Source: Phycisphaerales bacterium UBA7800 (GTDB lineage Bacteria > Planctomycetota > Phycisphaerae > Phycisphaerales > Phycisphaeraceae). From it: a stretch of DNA of 64,000 bases. Below the pieces are notes generated by a model. The model ran no database searches. It was not told where the DNA came from and worked only from the letters and a program-made list of their open reading frames with translations. The stretch is taken from contig DLCK01000013.1 of NCBI GenBank assembly GCA_002480565.1, positions 1 to 64,000 of the forward strand, written 5' to 3'. Made by a program: the position numbers and the translations under genes. Positions 26,617 to 34,117 of this stretch are shown here, piece after piece (position 1 is the stretch's first letter; each line of letters begins with the position of its first letter).

Positions 26617-28665
26617 ATGAAACGAATAATCTGGTGTCAAGCGGTCTGTTTGTTGATGCTTCTGGGGACAGGTCACACGGCGGTCGCTGAATCTGCGAAT
26701 GCTTTGGTCTATGCGAATTTAGCAGATGCCAAACTCCATACCAGTCCAGGCAGCAAGGCATCAATCAACCGTCATTCTGCGATCAAAACACCCGATGGAC
26801 AGAACATTCTTGAGGTGATTTGCACAGAATTCCAACCGGGCTCCACTGCAAAAGACATCCAGTTACACGTACCATTGGATGAGCGTATCAAGGCTGGACA
26901 TCGATATGAATTGAACTTCACTTGTCAGGCCAGTAACACCGGGACCCTGTCACTGGCACCTTCGACATCCAGCCCGGATTTTGAAACTAAAATTTACAAA
27001 GGTTGGCAGACGGTCAAGCTCATCTTCACCGCTAGCGCAGAAGGCAGCAATAATCTGTCTATCAAGCTTGGGAAATTGGGTGTCCCCACGACCTTGCATT
27101 TGGGCTCCATCGCTTATCGACAGCTTGTGCAATCACCACAACTTCAAAACCAGTGGTCTGTCTTCCTGCATGCAACGACTCCCAGTTCATTGGCTAAAAT
27201 TCCTGATCAACTCGATTCACCCAACGGGAAAGTTCAACGCATCAATGCCCCGTTAATCAATCAAGCATTGGATCTGGGGCAGTTGGCTGGCAGTGTCAAG
27301 GAGCGAAACACAGCAATCCTTTTTAACTCTTTTCAAAGCGATCAAGCAGGAACCATGCGGTTAGGCGTTTCCGCGGACTGGTGGATGGAACTTTATGTCA
27401 ACGGCAAAAAAGAGTTCGACACCATGGATCGTGGCAACGGGACCAATCGCTATATCCCCGATGACCATGTCGTCAATTTCCCCGTTAAAGCAGGCGAAAA
27501 TGTCCTTGCAGTGAAGGTTCTAAGTGGTTCGGCCGGCTGGCGATTTGTCTGCGGTGAACCTAGCGTTGGCATCAGCACCACCCCACTGAATCTCCAGGCC
27601 GGTATCTCCAAGGCCATCGATCAGCAGACCATCGCGGGCGCAACCATGATCGCGGTGGGTAAGGATCAGATCATCAGCAACGAATCTTATGGCTATGCTG
27701 ACCTGCAAACCAAACAACCCTTGCAATCAGATGCCCTGTTCTGGATCGCTTCGATGAGTAAGCCCATCACGGGGTTCGCGTTTATGATGCTGGTGGATGA
27801 AGGAAAAGTCTCACTCGACGATCCGGTGAGTAAGTATATTCCTCAGATGAATCATCTTTGGGTGGTCAAGGAAAAAGATGATGCCACCATGTCACTGACC
27901 CGACAGAAGACACCGATCACACTACGACACCTGCTTTCGCATACTTCAGGCTTGCCATTTCTCAGTCCGCTTCAGTGGCATGACCTAAGCGGGTTGTCAC
28001 TGGAAAATGCCGTGATCAGTTTCACCATGAACCCGTTGCAATTTGAGCCTGGGACAAAATACAGCTACTCCAATCAAGGCATCGACACGGTCGGCCGCGT
28101 GATTGAAATTGTCAGTGGCATGTCTTACGAAGCGTTTTTACAAACCCGCATTTTCGACCCGCTGGGGATGAAAGACACCACCTTCTTCCCCACAAAGGAG
28201 CAGCTCAAACGTCTTGCCAAGTCCTATACCCTTGATAAAAACACTGGCAAGCTCAAGCAGATTCCGATCCGCTATTTCAAAGCCCCCCTGGATCGCTCAG
28301 ACCGTTTTCCCGCTCCTGGTGGCGGACTGTTTTCAACAGGGCCTGACCTGGCGCGTTTCTGTCAAATGCTGCTCAATGACGCAATCGCCGATGGTAAGCG
28401 ATATCTTTCTGAAAAATCGATGGCTGAAATCCGCAGCAAACAAACCGGCGATGCGGTTCCCAACAACTACAGCCTGGGATTTGCAGTCAACCCCAAAAGG
28501 GATGGTTCCTTCGGGCATGGTGGTGCCTATGCCACCAACATGACGATCTATCCCAAGAGTAATGTCGCACTGATCTGGCTCGTTCAACTGGAAGGCGTTG
28601 ACAGCGGCCCGGTCCGAAACCAATTCACCCACCAAGCCCTGCAAAACGCCAATACCCAAAGGTAA
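26617..28665 (+). CDS. Secreted serine hydrolase, beta-lactamase class C / penicillin-binding family
   Basis: The 682-residue exported protein has a signal peptide ending near TAVAES. Residues about 30-330 form two beta-rich domains of binding type. The catalytic domain (about 335-670) shows the family triad: SMSK (ASMSKPITGF), YSYSNQG (YxN) and HGGAYAT (HGG). Members include esterases, D-amino-acid peptidases and other hydrolases, so resistance to antibiotics should not be assumed. The ATG at 26617 is used because GAGGA precedes it; the triplet before it is TTG. Confidence 0.87.
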   Translation: MKRIIWCQAVCLLMLLGTGHTAVAESANALVYANLADAKLHTSPGSKASINRHSAIKTPDGQNILEVICTEFQPGSTAKDIQLHVPLDERIKAGHRYELNFTCQASNTGTLSLAPSTSSPDFETKIYKGWQTVKLIFTASAEGSNNLSIKLGKLGVPTTLHLGSIAYRQLVQSPQLQNQWSVFLHATTPSSLAKIPDQLDSPNGKVQRINAPLINQALDLGQLAGSVKERNTAILFNSFQSDQAGTMRLGVSADWWMELYVNGKKEFDTMDRGNGTNRYIPDDHVVNFPVKAGENVLAVKVLSGSAGWRFVCGEPSVGISTTPLNLQAGISKAIDQQTIAGATMIAVGKDQIISNESYGYADLQTKQPLQSDALFWIASMSKPITGFAFMMLVDEGKVSLDDPVSKYIPQMNHLWVVKEKDDATMSLTRQKTPITLRHLLSHTSGLPFLSPLQWHDLSGLSLENAVISFTMNPLQFEPGTKYSYSNQGIDTVGRVIEIVSGMSYEAFLQTRIFDPLGMKDTTFFPTKEQLKRLAKSYTLDKNTGKLKQIPIRYFKAPLDRSDRFPAPGGGLFSTGPDLARFCQMLLNDAIADGKRYLSEKSMAEIRSKQTGDAVPNNYSLGFAVNPKRDGSFGHGGAYATNMTIYPKSNVALIWLVQLEGVDSGPVRNQFTHQALQNANTQR

Positions 28666-28840
28666 AACATCCGTGAAGCGCTGCTCAAAGGCTAACCAGA
28701 CGCGGCTAGAGTTCGCAGCCGGCGCGTTCGGCTAGTAAAATCGTTTGGGGGGTTTGTGGTCAACACCGCTTGCCAAGGTCTCGCAGCTGAGTAACTGGGC
28801 GGAAACGTTAGGGACGAAGCGAAAGGGGTCGGGAAACTCC

Positions 28841-29386
28841 GTGGATAAGAAACTCATTCAAACCAGTAAATTCTTAAGCCTTGTGTTGCGGCACAAGCCA
28901 GAATTGATCGGCATCGCTCTAGACACTGAGGGATGGGTCGATATTGATGTGCTTCTGAAAGCCTGTGCGAGCAACGGCCAGAGCATTGCCCCTGACTTGC
29001 TTCAAGAGGTCGTTACGCAGAATGACAAAAAGCGTTTTGTCATTCGTGATGGGCGAATACGAGCCAATCAGGGACATAGTGTATCTGTTGATCTTGCACT
29101 TAGTGCCATTGAACCACCCGCTTGTTTGTTTCATGGAACAGCGGATCGTTTTTTGGAATCCATACGATGTAATGGCCTTCGGAAAATGAACCGGCAACAT
29201 GTTCATCTATCACCTGATGAAGCGACAGCCCGTAAAGTTGGCATGCGCCATGGTCGCCCTGTGATTTTGAAAGTGAGGGCCAGCGATATGCACACGGTTG
29301 GTTATGTGTTCTACTGTTCGGAAAACGGCGTCTGGCTAACCGAGGCGGTTCCTTATGAATTCATTGAAGAACCAAAGGACTACTGA
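28841..29386 (+). CDS. kptA: RNA 2'-phosphotransferase
   Basis: The 181-residue enzyme of the Tpt1/KptA family removes an internal 2'-phosphate from RNA using NAD+. The start is the GTG at 28841, giving the usual length and N-terminus (QTSKFLSLVLRHKPE, with the conserved RH). Also present are CLFHGTADRFLESI, the RQHVHLSPD block and C-terminal GVWLTEAVPYEFI. The family's natural bacterial substrate is unclear. A longer upstream frame (from 28745) has no family similarity. Its stop overlaps the next gene's start by one base (TGATG), so the two are translationally coupled. Confidence 0.93.
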   Translation: MDKKLIQTSKFLSLVLRHKPELIGIALDTEGWVDIDVLLKACASNGQSIAPDLLQEVVTQNDKKRFVIRDGRIRANQGHSVSVDLALSAIEPPACLFHGTADRFLESIRCNGLRKMNRQHVHLSPDEATARKVGMRHGRPVILKVRASDMHTVGYVFYCSENGVWLTEAVPYEFIEEPKDY

Positions 29387-29976
29387 TGCGCCACTTCTTT
29401 CATCGAAAAAAACGCCAACGTGAAATTTATTTCCACGAGGATGACTATTGCCAACAGCAGTTGCTTCCACGTGATGCTTCCGCGCACGCGCAGAGCGAGA
29501 TAAAAAAGATCAAAGAATTTTCGGACGCTCATCGTGACCCGAATGGTTACGGATGGACAGACATTTATGTTCGTCAAGAAGCACCTTTGGAATTCCACAC
29601 GCTTGCGATCAAGAAGGATATCATCGGTCCAATCATTTCTCCGTATTTGCCGCCTTATGATGTGGTTTACACCGGATACAGTTCTCATCGCGAATTGTGT
29701 AAACAAACGGCAGCATGGGGAACATCAGACTGTTGTGCAGTATTCATCGACTGGGATAAAGATGGTATTGTTGCCAATATCTGGACAGAATTGTTTGAAC
29801 AGGACGAAGTTGCGATTCAAGCAGCAACCCATGCGTTTGCGGCACTTGGAAGACTACACCCACTTGTTTTTGTTGATTGGGCTTGGAATTACACGTGCGA
29901 TGTCTCTGATGAGAGTGCATTTGCATCGTTATTGCGCGATAAGCTCAAAACCATTTCTGATAATACGAGACACTAA
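29386..29976 (+). CDS. Unknown protein coupled to kptA
   Basis: The 196-residue soluble protein begins at the ATG that overlaps the kptA stop. It has a basic start (HFFHRKKRQREIYFHEDDY), a Trp-containing segment YGWTDIYVRQEAP, a hydrophobic stretch IIGPIISPYLPPYDVVYTGY and acidic patches (FIDWDKDGIV, VDWAWNYTC). No known motif is evident. Tight coupling to kptA hints at a shared role in RNA repair or modification, but this is inference from position only. Confidence 0.6.
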   Translation: MRHFFHRKKRQREIYFHEDDYCQQQLLPRDASAHAQSEIKKIKEFSDAHRDPNGYGWTDIYVRQEAPLEFHTLAIKKDIIGPIISPYLPPYDVVYTGYSSHRELCKQTAAWGTSDCCAVFIDWDKDGIVANIWTELFEQDEVAIQAATHAFAALGRLHPLVFVDWAWNYTCDVSDESAFASLLRDKLKTISDNTRH

Positions 29977-30222
29977 AGCAAGGATTATGCGACGAGTTCG
30001 ATACCCAAATCAACAGTTCGCCACCTTTTTCCAATCGTCCCTGTTAACCCGTACTCTGTCCTGTCGGCGAGAGTCTGAGAATTGGGATGAGAGTTGACAG
30101 AATCCGGGAAAATGCGGTTAACGGATTGGAGAAGCACAGCGTATTTCGCGACGGCAACCCGCGTCCATATCGCTTGAACACAGTGACTAATAGTGGCATT
30201 TTACAAGCCCAATTACGCGCAT

Positions 30223-30254
30223 AAAAAAAGGCTCGCGTCATTTAGACACGAGCC
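30223..30254 (-). terminator. Rho-independent terminator, minus strand
   Basis: On the minus strand a stem GGCTCG/CGAGCC extended by GTC/GAC (30254-30230) is followed by seven T residues (30229-30223). No minus-strand protein gene ends nearby, so it should end a non-coding transcript. A short plus-strand frame (30087-30224, 45 codons) precedes it; I could not support it as a gene. Confidence 0.75.
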
Positions 30255-30261
30255 TTGCTTG

Positions 30262-30340
30262 AAAAAACTCCCCGAGTCGAACGGGTTTCAAACTCTGGGA
30301 GCATTACAACCCATGAATATACCGGGCCTTGTGGATTTAA
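30262..30340 (-). ncRNA. tRNA-like 3' fragment ahead of a terminator, possible island edge
   Basis: On the minus strand, CCCGTTCGACTCGGGG (about 30284-30269) forms a T-arm-like hairpin with a TTCGACT loop, 15-20 nt before the terminator. An imperfect TGGG...CCCA hairpin precedes it (about 30315-30296). No matching acceptor 5' half or D arm is found, so it is not an intact tRNA. GC content rises sharply about 150 nt to the right. A truncated tRNA at an island edge is possible. The rest of 29977-30430 shows no other gene. Confidence 0.25.
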
Positions 30341-30437
30341 CAAGTAGCGAACACGGTCTCTCGGCCTGTACGAGCAGATTCCGAACACACGGGCGCTCTC
30401 GCAACCGGCCGGTTAACTGGTTCGCTGGGCGCATAGA

Positions 30438-30467
30438 CTTGACTAAATTGTCAAGCTGGGCTAAAGT
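30438..30467 (+). promoter_or_regulatory. Promoter with overlapping operator for the nucleotidyltransferase/XRE pair
   Basis: TTGACT (30439-30444), 17 nt, TAAAGT (30462-30467) is a good sigma-70 promoter. An inverted repeat CTTGAC-TAAATT-GTCAAG (30438-30455) overlaps the -35 box, a suitable site for the downstream XRE protein to repress its own unit. Confidence 0.65.
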
Positions 30468-30490
30468 GTATTGCTTGGAGAGCCGATGCA

Positions 30491-31051
30491 ATGACCATGT
30501 TGCCACCGTTCACGGATGATGGGTTGCTGCCGCCGGCAGATTACACGCTCACGCTGGATGAGGTGCGGGCATCTGTCCTGATCGAAGATCCTCAGCCATC
30601 ACGAGAAGATTCGCATTGGGACAGCGGATGGCGACTGAAGCTGGTCGACAACCTCGGCGTGATGGTGGCCCAACTCTGGCAGGTCGGCATCACCGAGATA
30701 TTCGTCAACGGCTCGTTCGTGGAAGACAAGGACCACCCCAACGACATCGACGGCTACTTCGTCTGCGATCTGCGCCGCCTGGCCTCGGGCGATCTGGAAC
30801 GGGAACTCAACCTGCTCGACCCGCACAAGGTCTGGACGTGGGACCCGACGACGCGTCGGCCCTACCGCGGATACCCGAAGAAGCAGTTGCCGATGTGGCA
30901 TCAGTACCGCGTGGAATTGTACCCGCACGTCGGCCAGGTGAGCGGCATCCGCGACAAGCACGGACATGAGCTTGAGTTTCCCGCCGCGTTCAGGCAGTCA
31001 CGGCGCGACGGACACCCCAAAGGCATCATCAGGATCGGAGGTCACCCATGA
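30491..31051 (+). CDS. Nucleotidyltransferase-fold protein, DUF6932-like
   Basis: The 186-residue protein has a minimal-nucleotidyltransferase signature: GSFVEDKDHPNDIDGYF (about 75-91), matching GSxxxGxxxxxSDxD-type active sites with the acidic pair in DIDG. Proteins of the DUF6932 type with this motif often lie beside XRE genes. GGAGAG lies 9 nt before the ATG. The last 4 nt overlap the next gene (ATGA). It may be a toxin, or a regulator that transfers nucleotides to a partner; no activity is shown. It is high GC, unlike the host genes to the left. Confidence 0.65.
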   Translation: MTMLPPFTDDGLLPPADYTLTLDEVRASVLIEDPQPSREDSHWDSGWRLKLVDNLGVMVAQLWQVGITEIFVNGSFVEDKDHPNDIDGYFVCDLRRLASGDLERELNLLDPHKVWTWDPTTRRPYRGYPKKQLPMWHQYRVELYPHVGQVSGIRDKHGHELEFPAAFRQSRRDGHPKGIIRIGGHP

Positions 31052-31494
31052 TCCGCAACGAGAACGAATACCGTGAGGCGGTCCAGCGGCTGGCCGATGA
31101 GAAGCAGCGCATCGCACAGCAAAAGGCCGAGCTTGAGAAGATGGACCTGTCGCCCGACGAGGTGAAGCGGGTGCTTGACCCCATGCGCTCGTTTCATCTG
31201 CAGCTCCAGGAAGAGGTCGAAAGCTACGAGCGCCTCAAGCGCGGCGAGTTTGAGGAGATTCGAAACCTGCGCGGCCTGGGGCACCTGCTGATCGCGCTGC
31301 GCATCGCACGCGGCATCAGTCAGCGCCAACTTGCCGAGCGCCTTGGCGTGCATGAATCGCAGGTTTCCCGCGACGAGCGCAACGAGTACCACGGCATCAC
31401 ACTGGATCGAGCGGCCCGCGTGCTTGATGCGTTGGGTGTTGACCTGCGCAGCACGGTGCAGGTGCCGGCGGAAGACCTGGCGGTCGCGGTATGA
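31048..31494 (+). CDS. XRE-family regulator with N-terminal coiled coil, antitoxin-like
   Basis: The 148-residue protein has a charged, heptad-like helix at residues 5-65 (QRIAQQKAELEKM and following) and a Cro/C1-type helix-turn-helix at about 74-128 (GHLLIALRIARGISQRQLAERLGVHESQVSRDE). Coiled coil plus HTH and overlap with the preceding nucleotidyltransferase-like gene match the layout of HigA-type antitoxins. It likely binds the inverted repeat at 30438-30455. Confidence 0.75.
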   Translation: MIRNENEYREAVQRLADEKQRIAQQKAELEKMDLSPDEVKRVLDPMRSFHLQLQEEVESYERLKRGEFEEIRNLRGLGHLLIALRIARGISQRQLAERLGVHESQVSRDERNEYHGITLDRAARVLDALGVDLRSTVQVPAEDLAVAV

Positions 31495-31513
31495 GTGCGC
31501 CGTGGATACCGAC

Positions 31514-32074
31514 TCACCAGCAGTTCATCGGGCACCACATCATCGGGTTCTGCGGCTGTCGCTGGGCGTCCCCGGGGGCGGGCTGCGTGGTCGGTGTCCC
31601 CATCCTCGGGCACATCAGCATGCCGGGATTCCACTGCCAACCATGTTGCTGGGCCATTTGCTGCATGTGCTGATGCATCTGCATCATGTTCTGCGGCCCG
31701 GCCGCCATCGGTTGGAGTTTGGCGATCTGCTCCGCGGTGAGGACCGCCTTGACCTGCTCCCGCGCCTGGTCGGCAATGGCCTGAACCTTCTTGACCTGTT
31801 CGTCGCTCAGGCCCAAGCCGGTCTGGTAGGTCAGAACCGACGCCGGATCGTAAGCATTGATCTGCGCTGCCGTCATCATGCGGCAACGCATCATCATTCC
31901 GTCGGACAGGCCCATCTGCTTCATCATGTCTATCCACTGGGCCTGATTCATCGTGCCCGGCGGATTGGCGGCGGCATCGGCAGGAGGCGTGTCTTGCGCG
32001 TGGGCCAGGACGGCGAACAAACCACCGACCGCCAACAAAATCGTCAGCGCGCTCAAAGTGCTACGATGTGACAT
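31514..32074 (-). CDS. Met-rich periplasmic CpxP/CnrX-like metal-binding protein
   Basis: The 186-residue exported protein has a signal peptide ending LAHAQ. Its body is helical and Met-rich (MMKQMGLSDGMMMRCRMM; QNMMQMHQHMQQMAQQHG), with an LxDEQVKKVQAI / LTAEQIAKLQPM repeat typical of Spy/CpxP and the Metal_resist family. It ends in a short MMWCPMNCW tail. Met, His and Cys suggest copper or silver. The ATG at 32074 has GGAG upstream. It is the third gene after the ECF sigma factor and DUF5667 gene, the place a periplasmic sensor would occupy. Confidence 0.75.
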   Translation of the reverse strand: MSHRSTLSALTILLAVGGLFAVLAHAQDTPPADAAANPPGTMNQAQWIDMMKQMGLSDGMMMRCRMMTAAQINAYDPASVLTYQTGLGLSDEQVKKVQAIADQAREQVKAVLTAEQIAKLQPMAAGPQNMMQMHQHMQQMAQQHGWQWNPGMLMCPRMGTPTTQPAPGDAQRQPQNPMMWCPMNCW

Positions 32075-32110
32075 AGGACAACTCCTGTTCAAGGATAACC
32101 CAGTCTGTCG

Positions 32111-32128
32111 GGAACCTACAGTGGTTCC
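32111..32128. promoter_or_regulatory. Inverted repeat between DUF5667 and CpxP-like genes
   Basis: GGAACC-TACAGT-GGTTCC forms 6-bp arms in the 76-nt gap between the two genes. It could be a weak stem, an mRNA processing site or an operator. No T run follows on either strand, so a terminator is unlikely. Confidence 0.35.
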
Positions 32129-32150
32129 AGTTTGTCATTCATACAGGTCT

Positions 32151-32978
32151 TCACCACATGGGGCAGTCGTCGCACCAGCGTCGCCAGTTCGGTTGAGCTT
32201 GCGGCTGTTGGTTTGACGGGGCTGCGTCCTCGCCTGGAGCGAGCATCTGTCGCATCCACCGGCCGCGCTCCCAACACATGTCGCGGTATCGCGCGATCAC
32301 TTGTTCCTGTGGGTGACCCGTTGAAGTAAACCGGTCCAGCGCGTCGCGCTGGTAGTCCGTCAAGTAAGCAGCCCGCGACACCAATAGTTGACGGTTCGGC
32401 TCGGATAGTTGCGGGGCGGCGAGCACCGCGAGGCGAGCTTCCTCCAGCATTTGATCGAGAATCTGTGGATCGGCCTGGCCCGTGCGTTGCTGCTGGGCCA
32501 CGGCTTCACGCAGACGCCGTGACGAGAAGACGATCCGTAACTCCGCCTGATCCTCGGTGTTGAGCGTCAGGAAGAATCGTGCCCGCTCGGTAAACAGCTT
32601 CACCGGGTAGAGGAAGTCACCGGGCATCGCGCCCGCCGAAGCGTTGACCGTCCCCCATCCGATGAGGAACATGACCAGGACGATCGCGGCGGCCCGTGTC
32701 CAAACAGGCCGACTGAACCACCGGACCTTGCGCGGCGCGGGTTCGGCGCGGGAGGCGGTCAACGTCTGGCTACCCAGTCGGCCGAGCGTCTTCATCAAAC
32801 CCGCGAGGGAAACATTGGGGTCGGGCAGGCACTCCAGGCGCGTGGCGATATCCAGCAGGGGCCGCAACGCTTCGGCATCCGCCGGGTGTTCGGCCAGCGC
32901 GTCGTCGATGGTCTGGCCGCCACGCACTTGATCAAGGCAGGCGTCCAGCGTGTCCACCAGATGCTGTTCACGTTCCAT
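32151..32978 (-). CDS. DUF5667 membrane protein, probable anti-sigma partner
   Basis: The 275-residue protein has a cytoplasmic N-terminal part (1-90) with DDALAEHPADAEALRPLLDIA, one membrane helix (about 95-113, AAAIVLVMFLIGWGTV) and an outer DUF5667 domain starting PGDFLYPVKLFTERARFF. It ends in WRRWCDDCPMW, a Cys/Met/Trp tail echoing that of the CpxP-like neighbour. It overlaps the ECF sigma gene by 11 nt, with GGGAGG before its ATG. Position and topology fit an anti-sigma factor or sensor; the typical zinc-binding anti-sigma motif is absent. Confidence 0.75.
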   Translation of the reverse strand: MEREQHLVDTLDACLDQVRGGQTIDDALAEHPADAEALRPLLDIATRLECLPDPNVSLAGLMKTLGRLGSQTLTASRAEPAPRKVRWFSRPVWTRAAAIVLVMFLIGWGTVNASAGAMPGDFLYPVKLFTERARFFLTLNTEDQAELRIVFSSRRLREAVAQQQRTGQADPQILDQMLEEARLAVLAAPQLSEPNRQLLVSRAAYLTDYQRDALDRFTSTGHPQEQVIARYRDMCWERGRWMRQMLAPGEDAAPSNQQPQAQPNWRRWCDDCPMW

Positions 32979-33522
32979 AGCGCACCTCCCGACCGGCCAG
33001 CAGGCCGCGCAGCGCCGACAGCGCCCGGAACTGAAGCACCCGGATCGCGCCGGGGCTGCGATCCATGATGGCCGACACGTCGTCGTTGCCCAAACCCTCG
33101 ATGAACTTGAGCGTGACCAGTTGCCGCTGGTCGTCGCTCAGCTTGCCGATCGCCTGTTCCAGATCGATCCACGCCGCCACCGTGTCGGGGACGCTCGCGT
33201 TGTCGTGGGCTTGTGCTTCGTATTGCTCGGTCATGGCGGTCATCACGGTGCGCTTCTTTGCCCCGGCCGCTCGCCGATCGTCCACGACAACCCGTTCAGC
33301 GATCCGGAACAGCCAGGCGGGGAAAGAGCCTTGTTGCTGGTTCAGATTCTTGAGCACGCGGACGAATACTTCGCTGGTGAGGTCTTCCGCGAGGTCCGCT
33401 GCTACTCGGTAGCGCATGTATTTGAGCACCTTCGGGTAATAGCGGGCGCACAGGGCGGTCAGGGCCTCGGTTTCGCCTGACCTTGCCCCTTCCAGCAGCC
33501 CCATCAGTTCGTCGTCGTTCAC
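32968..33522 (-). CDS. ECF sigma factor
   Basis: The 184-residue protein has sigma region 2 (DLAEDLTSEVFVRVLKNL, about 44-61; the FPAWLFRIAERVVVDDRR helix) and region 4 (LPEDQ-type start LSDDQRQLVTLKFIEGLGNDDVSAIM, about 129-154, followed by SPGAIRVLQFRALSALR). The start is GTG at 33522 with GGAG 9 nt upstream. It heads a three-gene unit with DUF5667 and the Met-rich protein. A conserved motif just upstream (33541-33571), repeated at 34036-34065, may be its own promoter. Confidence 0.9.
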   Translation of the reverse strand: MNDDELMGLLEGARSGETEALTALCARYYPKVLKYMRYRVAADLAEDLTSEVFVRVLKNLNQQQGSFPAWLFRIAERVVVDDRRAAGAKKRTVMTAMTEQYEAQAHDNASVPDTVAAWIDLEQAIGKLSDDQRQLVTLKFIEGLGNDDVSAIMDRSPGAIRVLQFRALSALRGLLAGREVRYGT

Positions 33523-33540
33523 GTGTCACTCCAGGAGTTC

Positions 33541-33571
33541 AGTCGGAACGACCCTCGCTGGCGTTACGCCG
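33541..33571 (-). promoter_or_regulatory. Candidate ECF promoter, copy A
   Basis: On the minus strand the motif reads GCGTAACGCC-aGCGaGgg-TCGTTCC, starting near 33568 and ending about 20 nt before the sigma gene's GTG. The same motif with few changes occurs ahead of the His-rich gene. GTAAC and CGTT blocks resemble ECF -35 and -10 elements, though the spacing (about 12 nt between AAC and CGTT) is shorter than usual. The rest of 33572-33688 holds nothing recognisable. Confidence 0.45.
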
Positions 33572-33688
33572 GTGGCCCGGCGAGTCTGAACTGGACATCG
33601 GTCCGCAGCGACGAGCCAGCCATCCGTAAATGATGTTGCCGCGCCGGCTCCCCCGATTCATTGTCCCACATGGATCATGATAGACTGG

Positions 33689-33964
33689 TCAATCGCAGTA
33701 GCCCGCGCGGCGGTAACCATCGTCATGATGCCAAGGCATGATCCGGGCAAACCAGTTGTGATCGCACATGCGGTAGCGCGAATCCCATCGGGCGGCATGG
33801 CCACCGTCGTAGCGGATATGCCTGGCACCGTAACCGTAATCGGCATCGGTCCTGTAGGCGTGGCGTGTCGGTGTGTTTCCCGCCGGGGCGGCCGCCCAAC
33901 CAAGGCTGGCCACACCAAGAACCGCAACGGCGACAAGAGCAACAATGGCGAGGGGCTTTTTCAT
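33689..33964 (-). CDS. Small secreted His-rich protein
   Basis: The 91-residue protein has a clear signal peptide (KPLAIVALVAVAVLGVASLG, cleavage near WAA-AP). The mature part is short and rich in His, Tyr, Asp and Trp (YGYGARHIRYDGGHAARWD; MPWHHDDGYRRAGYCD), with two Cys. It is not a known family. A ribosome site AAGGAAACG precedes the ATG, and a copy of the candidate ECF promoter lies about 70 nt upstream. It is likely a periplasmic metal-binding protein in the same regulon. Confidence 0.6.
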   Translation of the reverse strand: MKKPLAIVALVAVAVLGVASLGWAAAPAGNTPTRHAYRTDADYGYGARHIRYDGGHAARWDSRYRMCDHNWFARIMPWHHDDGYRRAGYCD

Positions 33965-34035
33965 GATCGTTTCCTTTCTAAAGTCAGCAGCGGCGTGCAG
34001 GGAACGCTCTGTTTGCCGCTATCCATTTGTTTAGA

Positions 34036-34065
34036 CGGAACGAGTCCCGCCGGCGTTACGCAGCC
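34036..34065 (-). promoter_or_regulatory. Candidate ECF promoter, copy B
   Basis: Minus-strand motif GCGTAACGCC-gGCGgGac-TCGTTCC matches copy A at roughly 25 of 30 positions. It lies about 70 nt ahead of the His-rich gene, giving a plausible leader, and downstream of the P-type ATPase stop. Confidence 0.45.
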
Positions 34066-34117
34066 ACACGAAATGGCAGGTATGGCGTTCTGGGCCGGCC
34101 ACCTTATGGAATGGACC

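Noticed and set aside
30262..30340. Intact tRNA or tmRNA gene
   Set aside because: A T-arm-like hairpin exists but no matching acceptor stem, D arm or tmRNA features were found; kept only as a low-confidence remnant.
31331..32071. 246-codon plus-strand frame opposite the CpxP-like gene
   Set aside because: Arg/His-rich shadow typical of high-GC antisense frames; the minus-strand Met-rich protein with signal peptide is the real gene.
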